Source: Nitrospina sp.
GTDB lineage: Bacteria; Nitrospinota; Nitrospinia; Nitrospinales; VA-1
Assembly (NCBI GenBank): GCA_018665625.1
Contig: JABJCF010000021.1
Location: 1-13,376, forward strand
Reading direction: 5' to 3'
DNA length: 13,376 bases
A program made the position numbers and the translations under genes. The number at the start of each line of letters is the position of its first letter. Position 1 is the stretch's first letter. A model generated the notes under the pieces. That model made no database searches. It was not told the origin of the DNA and saw only the letters and a program-made list of their open reading frames with translations. Positions 1 through 6,401 of the stretch are shown one piece after another.

Positions 1-26
1 TGTAGAAGAGTGAAGGGAACTATAGT

Positions 27-54
27 AAAAAGCTAAACAACCATTTTCAGCTTT
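27..54 (-). terminator. Weak candidate terminator after the lipoprotein gene
   Basis: Read on the minus strand, AAAGCT, a bulged G and AAA can pair with TTT and AGCTTT across a seven-base loop. The 3' arm runs into five T residues. It lies about 35 bases past the stop codon of the lipoprotein gene, where the three-gene unit should end. The stem is AT-rich and bulged, so it would be weak. The rest of positions 1-88 shows no open reading frame and nothing else I can name. Confidence 0.3.
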
Positions 55-88
55 ACGGAAACAGACCTATTGGCCCCACGCCTAGTGG

Positions 89-394
89 CTAGTAGCTGGA
101 TTCATAGCGGTAGGCTTTGACTTTATTTTGATCATCGAACAGGATAACGAGTCCTTTCGATTCGACTTCACCCACGACCTTCCATTTATCGATCTGGTAA
201 GTCCACATGGTGTACCCATTTTCACTTCCTTCTTTGAAAGGCACCCCAAACCAGTCGATGATTTCCAACTGCGTTGTAACATCGTTTTTGATGTTCTTGA
301 CTTGTTCACTTTCAAAATCTTTTCCCACTGAAGCGCACCCCAGCCAAAACGGGAACAATAAAACGGTTAATAGGAGATAAAGAGTTCGTTTCAT
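89..394 (-). CDS. Small BamE/SmpA-like outer-membrane lipoprotein
   Basis: The 101-residue product starts with a short basic, hydrophobic signal (residues 1-19) ending in WLGC, so Cys20 is the likely lipidated residue. Trp at -3 is atypical for a lipobox but the overall shape is right. The mature part has the SmpA/OmlA/BamE pattern: a helix leading into IIDWFGVPF (residues 45-53), an aromatic YTMWTYQ strand (61-67), then GLVILFDDQNKV (81-92), a beta strand followed by an acidic turn. BamE-family proteins support outer-membrane protein assembly, but many small lipoproteins share this fold, so a BamE role is not proven. A strong GGAGG (minus strand, 401-405) lies six bases before the ATG. It follows the kinase gene by 17 bases and is probably co-transcribed with it. 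Confidence 0.75.
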   Translation of the reverse strand: MKRTLYLLLTVLLFPFWLGCASVGKDFESEQVKNIKNDVTTQLEIIDWFGVPFKEGSENGYTMWTYQIDKWKVVGEVESKGLVILFDDQNKVKAYRYESSY

Positions 395-411
395 AACGCT
401 CCTCCGTTGGA

Positions 412-1413
412 TTAAAGTTTTTGATACTCCGAGAGAATTTTCGCAGCATCGGTGTGAGAGCTAAGCGGAAGTCGTCCACCCATATGAGACACAACCTGTG
501 CCGCACAATAAGAACCAATGACCGCCGATTCTTCTAGAGAATGATTATTCAATACACCATAAAGAGCACCCGCAGCAAAAAGGTCGCCGGCTCCTGTTGT
601 GTCAACCGCTTTGACGGGGAAGGTTTTCACCTCCACAGGTTCCTGACCGCTTTTCCCCACAAGGGAGCCCTTAGAACCCAAGGTTAAAAACACGGTATCA
701 ACCGTCGCTTGAAGTTTTTTGAATGCTGACAAGGAATCTGATTCTCCGGTCATTGCTTGAGCTTCCACTTCATTGCAAAAAAGAATATCCACATACGAAT
801 CTATAAACTCGATCAAACTTTCCTTAAACGAATTGACAACAAAAGCATCGCTCAAGGTAAAAGAGACGGGTATTCCTTCTTTTTTTGCTATTCGCGCCAT
901 CTGTTGTCCGGCTTCCCGTGTTTCATCTCCTGTCCATAAATAGCCCTCGACATAAACACCGCGTGAATTTTTCACAATAGTTTCATCGACATTTTCTGGA
1001 TGGAGTGAGGAAGAAACGCCCAGATGCGTCAGCATGGTTCTTTCTGTATCCGGAGTGATAAGAATCACACAAGTACCTGTCCCTTCCACATCGGCTCCTG
1101 GTCCGCTGAATCCCACTCCGCAGCTTTTCATATCCTCGGTATAATGTTTTCCATGGGCATCGTTGGCAACGCGCCCCAGATAATAAGACTTTGCACCCAG
1201 CACACTGGCACCATGCACGGTATTTGCGGCAGAACCGCCCGAAGAAATTTTCTTGGGTTTGGATTGGAGAGATTCCAAAATTTTATTTTGGTCTTCAATT
1301 GAAGACAGTGTCATCCCCCCCTTGGTCACTGACGCCTGCTCAATGAAGGCATCGTCTACCTGAACTTCAATATCCACCAACGCATTTCCAATGCCTACTA
1401 AATCGTAATTCAT
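412..1413 (-). CDS. Adenosine kinase-like PfkB-family sugar kinase
   Basis: This 333-residue protein has full PfkB/ribokinase length. The N-terminus YDLVGIGNALVDIE (3-16) is the family's first strand with the substrate-contacting Asp14. GGSAANT (59-65) is the glycine-rich motif of PfkB signature 1. DTTGAGDLF (271-279) is signature 2, with Asp277 as catalytic base and the GAG anion hole. Within the family it most resembles bacterial proteins annotated as adenosine kinase (ATP + adenosine to AMP + ADP, purine salvage, cytosolic). Substrate cannot be fixed from sequence alone; another nucleoside or a sugar is possible. Only five bases separate it from the upstream membrane-protein gene, whose last codons contain a weak GAGAG ribosome site. 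This suggests one transcript and possible translational coupling. Confidence 0.88.
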   Translation of the reverse strand: MNYDLVGIGNALVDIEVQVDDAFIEQASVTKGGMTLSSIEDQNKILESLQSKPKKISSGGSAANTVHGASVLGAKSYYLGRVANDAHGKHYTEDMKSCGVGFSGPGADVEGTGTCVILITPDTERTMLTHLGVSSSLHPENVDETIVKNSRGVYVEGYLWTGDETREAGQQMARIAKKEGIPVSFTLSDAFVVNSFKESLIEFIDSYVDILFCNEVEAQAMTGESDSLSAFKKLQATVDTVFLTLGSKGSLVGKSGQEPVEVKTFPVKAVDTTGAGDLFAAGALYGVLNNHSLEESAVIGSYCAAQVVSHMGGRLPLSSHTDAAKILSEYQKL

Positions 1414-1418
1414 AAAAT

Positions 1419-1943
1419 TTAGTTACTCTCAGTTAAGTTTTTAGTCACAAACATTCTATAAACAAGAATGCTGAACAAAGTTAATCCCGCCACAAAAAAT
1501 GCGCCGCCAGACGCCTGGGCAATCAAGCCTACGGATTCTTTCGCCGCGCCAGTGGACCCCATTCCTGGTGCCAAAAATCCAGAAATCATCCAAAAAAGGC
1601 CATATCCCAAAGAACCAAACCCGCTAAGCAAAGATATAGCCAACTGGGCTTTAGCGGGATATGCCAGCCAGGCCACGAGTAATGAAAACGCTATGCTGAT
1701 TACACCCATCGTCTGCGAATGTAAATGAGCGCGTTTCATATAAACCCAAGATTTTTTTACAACCTTATCTGCTTTGGCCTGGTCTCCTTCATATTTTGCT
1801 GCCATGGCCTCCTGTGCGCTACTATTCAAAGTCTTCTTAATGCTTTCTTCACAGCAGCCAAAAGACAATCCCATCAATCCACCATATAGAATGGCAATAA
1901 CAGCTAACAGCACACCGTATTTGATATGAGTAAAATTAATCAT
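1419..1943 (-). CDS. Four-helix inner-membrane protein of unknown function
   Basis: I do not recognise a named family with confidence. The 174 residues give four probable membrane segments at about 8-28, 77-95, 99-123 and 143-165. A polar Ala/Lys/Glu-rich stretch (32-70) lies between helices 1 and 2. Two neighbouring cysteines (30-31) sit at the end of helix 1. The motif RAHLHSQTMG (71-80) opens helix 2; HxH at a membrane boundary can bind heme or metal in other families, but that is only a hint here. The ATG is supported by AAAGGAA (minus strand, 1951-1957) seven bases upstream. It is the first gene of the unit with the adenosine kinase and lipoprotein genes and is divergent from the PBP4 gene. 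Confidence 0.7.
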   Translation of the reverse strand: MINFTHIKYGVLLAVIAILYGGLMGLSFGCCEESIKKTLNSSAQEAMAAKYEGDQAKADKVVKKSWVYMKRAHLHSQTMGVISIAFSLLVAWLAYPAKAQLAISLLSGFGSLGYGLFWMISGFLAPGMGSTGAAKESVGLIAQASGGAFFVAGLTLFSILVYRMFVTKNLTESN

Positions 1944-2005
1944 GGAGGGATTCCTTTATTTATCAAGGGAAGTTGGAATAAAACCTAGATTCCCTAATCC
2001 AGAGC

Positions 2006-2018
2006 CAATTGTCAATTG
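2006..2018. promoter_or_regulatory. Palindrome CAATTG-T-CAATTG between divergent genes
   Basis: The 109-base spacer between the membrane-protein gene (minus) and the PBP4 gene (plus) contains a perfect 13-base inverted repeat, CAATTG-T-CAATTG. The same bases include TTGACA on the minus strand (2010-2015), a consensus -35 box pointing at the membrane-protein gene, and TTGTCA on the plus strand (2009-2014). No convincing -10 box accompanies either at the right spacing. A repressor site or promoter core is possible but not shown. Confidence 0.3.
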
Positions 2019-2052
2019 TAAAATTTATTTTAACAGAGTAGAATTTCCATCA

Positions 2053-3585
2053 ATGACAAAAAATATTTCTAACACGCTGCTGATTTTTATTCTCCTCGCT
2101 GTTTTTTTCGTTTCCCTTCCGCCCCTTTCTTTTGCTGGGGTTGATGAAGAGGGCGTTAATTCGTTTCGACGATCGGTAACCAAATTACTTTCCAACTCTT
2201 GCCTTCGAAAAAATAAATACGGTGTGAAAATTTATTCACTGGACCGCGGAGAAACATTGTATGAAATCCGCAGCAACCGGTTATTTATCCCAGCTTCCAA
2301 TGCAAAAATCCTCACTACTGCTGTAGCATTAAAATACCTTGGCTCCAATTATCGATACACGACCCGAATTTATACCGATGGCGTTCTGGAAAACCAGATC
2401 CTTAAGGGCAACCTTTACATTAAAGGATCGGGCGACCCCAAGCTGGTTACAGAACAATTGTGGTTATTGGTAAATGAGTTGAGGAATCTCCCAATAAAGA
2501 AAATCACAGGGAATATAATTGCAGACAGCTCTTTTTTCGACGAGCGAATGCGGGTGAAAACCTGGATTAAAAATCCAGGGGCACAGGCATATGAAGCACC
2601 TCTGGGTGCTCTATCCTTTAACTTTAATACGATAAAAGTTTATGTGAGTCCTGGAAAAAAAACAGGAGACCGCCCAGAAATTGTAATCGAACCTGAAAAC
2701 GATTACATCAAACTGGAAAATAAGGCACGAACACTGAAACCAGGAAGACGCAATCGATTGATTGTAAACCGGGTCGACAAGGAAGGCCATGACCTGATTA
2801 CGGTTTCAGGAGGAATCAACCTGGGGCAACCTCGCGCCCAATATTTTTTAAATATTACGAATCCAACTCAATACGCGCTGAATGTTTTTAAATCGTACCT
2901 TGGACTTTCCGAAATAAAGTTTGACGGGCAATTGCAGGAAGGCACCTTACCAGAAAATGCAGTGGAGCTTCATGCTCACGAAGGTGAACCCCTGGCACTG
3001 GCTCTACGCGGCTTGAACAAGTTCAGCAATAATTTCGTTGCCGAACAAATACTAAAAACTATTGGAGCCGAGCATCTGGGTCAACCAGGATCAACCCAAA
3101 AAGGATTGAGCGTCTTTGAAGAATATATGAAACAACTGGGGTATGAACCCAACCAGTACAAAATATTCGACGGGTCAGGCTTATCTCGCCAAAATCGCCT
3201 GTCACCGACAATCATAGTAGACATTTTGCGAAACGTAAAAGATGACCTAAATGTTTATCCTGAGTTTGTGTCTGCCTTGGGGGTAATGGGTGTCGATGGG
3301 AACGTTAAAAACAGAATGAAAAAAGTTGAAAGCTCAGGCAAAGCAAGGGTGAAGACAGGAACATTAAATTTTGTCAGTACATTATCAGGTTTTTTTGAGT
3401 CTAAAGAGGGAGAGTTGTTCGCATTTTCAATTTTGATGAACGACTTGAAATGCTCAAATAGGAGAGTGAAAAAAATTCAGGATCAGATTATACAAAAAGG
3501 ATTAAATTTCCGAAGAGTACCCACAGGAAGCGTATTGACAGACGACAGAACAAAACGCCTGCAAACCGAGGCTACCTCACCATGA
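2053..3585 (+). CDS. dacB: D-alanyl-D-alanine carboxypeptidase/endopeptidase (PBP4, DacB class, peptidase S13)
   Basis: This is a periplasmic serine peptidase that removes terminal D-Ala from peptidoglycan stem peptides and can cut D-Ala-mDAP cross-links. All three penicillin-binding motifs are present: SNAK (Ser82 nucleophile, Lys85), SNN (325-327) and KTG (434-436). GSGDPKL (125-131) and DGSGLSRQNRLSP (373-385) are typical of the S13 class. The large insertion between SxxK and SxN that marks PBP4 proteins is also present. I chose the ATG at 2053 because it gives a clean signal peptide: hydrophobic residues 8-22, then LPPLSFA, with cleavage after about Ala28. The upstream in-frame ATG at 1942 would add 37 residues of non-signal sequence and overlap the divergent gene. 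The resulting 510 residues match family length. The ribosome site is weak (AGAG about ten bases upstream). Confidence 0.93.
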   Translation: MTKNISNTLLIFILLAVFFVSLPPLSFAGVDEEGVNSFRRSVTKLLSNSCLRKNKYGVKIYSLDRGETLYEIRSNRLFIPASNAKILTTAVALKYLGSNYRYTTRIYTDGVLENQILKGNLYIKGSGDPKLVTEQLWLLVNELRNLPIKKITGNIIADSSFFDERMRVKTWIKNPGAQAYEAPLGALSFNFNTIKVYVSPGKKTGDRPEIVIEPENDYIKLENKARTLKPGRRNRLIVNRVDKEGHDLITVSGGINLGQPRAQYFLNITNPTQYALNVFKSYLGLSEIKFDGQLQEGTLPENAVELHAHEGEPLALALRGLNKFSNNFVAEQILKTIGAEHLGQPGSTQKGLSVFEEYMKQLGYEPNQYKIFDGSGLSRQNRLSPTIIVDILRNVKDDLNVYPEFVSALGVMGVDGNVKNRMKKVESSGKARVKTGTLNFVSTLSGFFESKEGELFAFSILMNDLKCSNRRVKKIQDQIIQKGLNFRRVPTGSVLTDDRTKRLQTEATSP

Positions 3586-3626
3586 CACTCGACAACGCTT
3601 CGGTTGTAGTAAATGTTTAACCAAGG

Positions 3627-4457
3627 TTAGCCAAATATTTTTCTATTTTCTTTTCGATCTTCTTCGATAATTTTCTTCCAATCTCTTTTCACATTGGGTG
3701 CTTCCAGAAAATCTTCATAGATCGACTTGGCAAGTTCCATTTTATCGATGCCCTCTGGAGCAACTTGTATATCCAATTGTGCCAGGGCCATATCGAAATC
3801 CTTATCAAGCAAGGATGCTGAGTCCATATTGCATTCTTTCAAGGCCTGCTTAACAACTCCCTGATCTTGCCCAAAACGCCTTGCGACCTCATTAATATTT
3901 GAGGGTTTGTATTCCTTATTCGGGCCAATACCTAAATGATAAGCACAAAACAAACTGAACGCATCCAGACTTCCTGTTATTTTCTTCTCTGCCCCAACTG
4001 AGGGTGCACTATTCGATTCGGCCGAAGTATTTACATTGGCTGCGTTTCGACCTGTTCCTTGTTTTGACCTGTCGTAATTATTCTTTGTTCTTGGCCCACC
4101 ATTATTCGCATTGTCTCTTTGTGGGCGAGAAGGATTTCTTCTTTTCTGCCCCTGTGGTTTATTGCGATTATTACCACCGCTTCCCGACTGGTTTTTACTT
4201 ACCATCGAAATATGCGATGTCAAAGCCTGTGAAGAAGCGGGACTGGAAGAAACCCAGGGATGAAGTGCCTTTTTCTTGCCTCCCGAATTATTTGGACTCG
4301 AATTTCTGGTTGAACTCGAATTTCTGGATTGAGAATTTCCATTACCGGAACTAGAGTTTTGATTTGGTTTTCTGGAGGAAGAATTTTCCTGACGGTTATT
4401 GGAGTTCCGCCGTTGGTTATTGCCTCCGCTTTTTTGGAACTGGCCTGTTTTTCTCAA
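3627..4457 (-). CDS. Asn/Ser/Arg/Gly-rich disordered protein with a helical, HTH-like C-terminal domain
   Basis: I cannot name this 276-residue protein. Residues 1-155 are low complexity (Asn, Ser, Arg, Gly, Gln, Lys), strongly basic and almost surely disordered, as in nucleic-acid-binding tails. Residues 163-276 look globular and helical. Within them INEVARRFGQDQGVVKQALKE (188-208) has helix-turn-helix spacing, and a long charged helix ends in NRKIFG. The start is a TTG: AAAGGA (minus strand, 4466-4471) sits eight bases upstream, and the next in-frame ATG is at residue 85, inside the disordered part. The C-terminal domain would suit a DNA- or RNA-binding role, but this is inference. It is the last gene of the minus-strand block after pepF, with an 87-base gap and possibly its own promoter, and it converges on the PBP4 gene. 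Confidence 0.7.
   Translation of the reverse strand: MRKTGQFQKSGGNNQRRNSNNRQENSSSRKPNQNSSSGNGNSQSRNSSSTRNSSPNNSGGKKKALHPWVSSSPASSQALTSHISMVSKNQSGSGGNNRNKPQGQKRRNPSRPQRDNANNGGPRTKNNYDRSKQGTGRNAANVNTSAESNSAPSVGAEKKITGSLDAFSLFCAYHLGIGPNKEYKPSNINEVARRFGQDQGVVKQALKECNMDSASLLDKDFDMALAQLDIQVAPEGIDKMELAKSIYEDFLEAPNVKRDWKKIIEEDRKENRKIFG
4296..4327. repeat. Two 14-base direct repeats, period 18, in the low-complexity coding region
   Basis: ACTCGAATTTCTGG occurs at 4296-4309 and again at 4314-4327. The 18-base period equals six codons, so the repeat keeps frame and encodes successive Arg-Asn-Ser-Ser blocks in the disordered tail (near residues 44-54). Slippage within this tract is a plausible source of tail-length variation. 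Confidence 0.6.
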
Positions 4458-4465
4458 AACGCTTT

Positions 4466-4511
4466 TCCTTTATAAAAGGTTGGGGGTAATTTCGAGGTAA
4501 TCTGCATTATA
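4466..4511 (-). promoter_or_regulatory. Possible promoter and ribosome site for the Asn-rich protein gene
   Basis: A perfect TATAAT on the minus strand (4506-4511) lies about 50 bases before the TTG start. The AAAGGA ribosome site (4466-4471) is correctly placed downstream of it. No good -35 box is seen at 16-18 bases, so the promoter is tentative. An imperfect AT-rich hairpin followed by T residues lies just upstream (about 4512-4531), after the pepF stop codon, and could partly end pepF transcription. Together they suggest this gene may be expressed separately from pepF. Confidence 0.3.
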
Positions 4512-4544
4512 AAAAGCTTCCTTAAGTTTTAGTGAGAAGATTTA

Positions 4545-6359
4545 TTAATTTTCAAGGGTCAAACTTTCAAGTTCATCTACCAGAGAAGAAAATTTTGAGA
4601 GAGCGGTGCGTACAGGTTCTGGTGAAGTCATATCAACTCCAGCACCTTTTAGCAAGTCAATGGGATATTTGGATCCGCCAGATTTAAGGAAATTGAGATA
4701 ATCATCCAATTCCTTATCTCCTCCGGAAAGCACGCGATCTGCCAATGCGTATGCTGCTGAAATTCCCGTTGCGTATTTATACACATAAAAACTGAAATAG
4801 AAGTGAGGAATTCTAAAGCACTCCAGTGAAAGGCAGTCGTCTAGAACCAGACCTGGGCCAAAATAAAGGTCCAGTAAACCTTTATATATTTCCTGAAAAG
4901 TTTCTATTGTTAAAGGCTGGTTATTCTCTGCTGCTTCATAAACTTTGTGCTCGAATTCTGCAAACATCGTTTGCCTATATAGCGTACCACGAAAATTATC
5001 AATTTCACGACAAAGTAAATAAACTCGCATTTCCCGATCAATATCCTGCGACAGAAAATACTTTGTCAGTAATGACTCATTAAAAGTGGACGCCACTTCT
5101 GCAACAAAAATAGTATAGTCAGAATATAAATAGGGTTGGTTTTTCCTTGAATATAGCGAGTGCATGGAATGCCCAGCTTCATGCGCCAGAGTATACACAC
5201 TGTTAATATTATCTTCGGTATAATTCATTAGAATAAAAGGATTGGAATCGTAGCAACCCGAGGAATAAGCACCGCTTCTTTTCCCCTTATTCTCGTATCG
5301 ATCCGTCCATCTATCCTGCAACAGCCCCTTACCAACTAATTCATTGTATTCAGCACCTAGAGGTTGCAATGCAATTTTTATTTTCTCCACTGCCTCTTCG
5401 TACGGCATATGCCATTTAATATTTTTAACCAATGGCACACTGCAATCATAGGCATGTAATTCATCCAACCCCAATAATTTTTTTCTTATCTCAAAATATT
5501 TATATAGAGGTTTTAAATTTTGATGAACAGACTCAATAAGATTGTCGTACACCTCTTCTGAAATATTTTCAGAAAACAGAGCTTTGGCTCGGTAGCCCGA
5601 ATAATTTCTAGACCGCGAATAAAACAAATCTTTTTTCACGCTTGAAGAAAGAAGCGTGGAATAAGTAAAACGATGTGACTCGTAAGCTTTGTAATAAGTA
5701 TGAAATGCGTCTTTCCTCATACGGCGATCGTAGTTCTGCATCAAGCTCTGGAAATTCCCATGGGTTAAAGTGAGCGGCTCTCCACTTTCATCCTCAATCT
5801 CACCCAACTGAAGGTCGGCATTGTCCAGCATATCAAATCCATCTCGCGCAGCCCTGCTCATTTCTCCCGATGCTGCTAGAAGCTTTTCTTCCTTATCCGT
5901 CAGGGTATGCTCACGGTAGCGTAAAATCTGTTCGAGGTGATATTTATAAAATTCGATCTCCTTCTCTTCAAGAAACCGTGCCATTTGATCTTGTGGAATG
6001 GCCATGATCTCAGGGCGAATAAAGCTGGATGCACTACCCGCTTCATTGAGCAGCCTCATAGCCTTTTCAAAGTTTCCCTGATAGAAACTATTGGTTTTGT
6101 CTTCATCATTTTTCAAATGCGCAAAGGTATAAAGCTTTTCCAACTTTCTGGAAAAGTTCATATCGAACTCAATGCATTCTTTGAGTTTTAAACAAGATTC
6201 CCCAAGCGTTCCCTGGAAACTGGCGTATCGAGATAAATCGCCTTCCAGCGCTTCGAAATTCTTATCCCATTCCTCATTAGATGAATAGAGCCCGGACAAA
6301 TCCCATTGGGAATTTTCAGGAATTTCATCTCGCGTCAGAGTACCTGCTTTAGCATCCAT
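4545..6359 (-). CDS. pepF: Oligoendopeptidase F (M3 family zinc metallopeptidase)
   Basis: This cytosolic zinc peptidase degrades oligopeptides. The 604 residues match PepF/M3B length. The zinc site is HEAGH (His393, Glu394 as base, His397), with the third ligand Glu421 in FVAEVASTFNE. The C-terminal RIPHFYFSFYVYKYATG segment (516-532) carries the conserved His/Tyr residues of the active-site lid. The N-terminal IPENSQWDLSGLY (13-25) is the usual PepF opening. The ATG at 6359 lacks a clear Shine-Dalgarno sequence. The gene starts 42 bases after valS ends on the same strand, so read-through from valS is likely. There is no signal peptide. Confidence 0.93.
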   Translation of the reverse strand: MDAKAGTLTRDEIPENSQWDLSGLYSSNEEWDKNFEALEGDLSRYASFQGTLGESCLKLKECIEFDMNFSRKLEKLYTFAHLKNDEDKTNSFYQGNFEKAMRLLNEAGSASSFIRPEIMAIPQDQMARFLEEKEIEFYKYHLEQILRYREHTLTDKEEKLLAASGEMSRAARDGFDMLDNADLQLGEIEDESGEPLTLTHGNFQSLMQNYDRRMRKDAFHTYYKAYESHRFTYSTLLSSSVKKDLFYSRSRNYSGYRAKALFSENISEEVYDNLIESVHQNLKPLYKYFEIRKKLLGLDELHAYDCSVPLVKNIKWHMPYEEAVEKIKIALQPLGAEYNELVGKGLLQDRWTDRYENKGKRSGAYSSGCYDSNPFILMNYTEDNINSVYTLAHEAGHSMHSLYSRKNQPYLYSDYTIFVAEVASTFNESLLTKYFLSQDIDREMRVYLLCREIDNFRGTLYRQTMFAEFEHKVYEAAENNQPLTIETFQEIYKGLLDLYFGPGLVLDDCLSLECFRIPHFYFSFYVYKYATGISAAYALADRVLSGGDKELDDYLNFLKSGGSKYPIDLLKGAGVDMTSPEPVRTALSKFSSLVDELESLTLEN

Positions 6360-6401
6360 AAAATCGAGAAAAGTGGGAAAAAGGAAATTTCCCCTTGGCG
6401 G

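Noticed and set aside
1942..2052. Upstream in-frame ATG at 1942 as the start of the PBP4 gene.
   Set aside because: It overlaps the start of the divergent gene and puts 37 non-signal residues before a clean signal peptide starting at 2053.
3592..3607. ACAAC-gcttcg-GTTGT hairpin between the convergent PBP4 and Asn-rich protein genes, as a bidirectional terminator.
   Set aside because: The stem has only five pairs and neither strand has a T-run after it.
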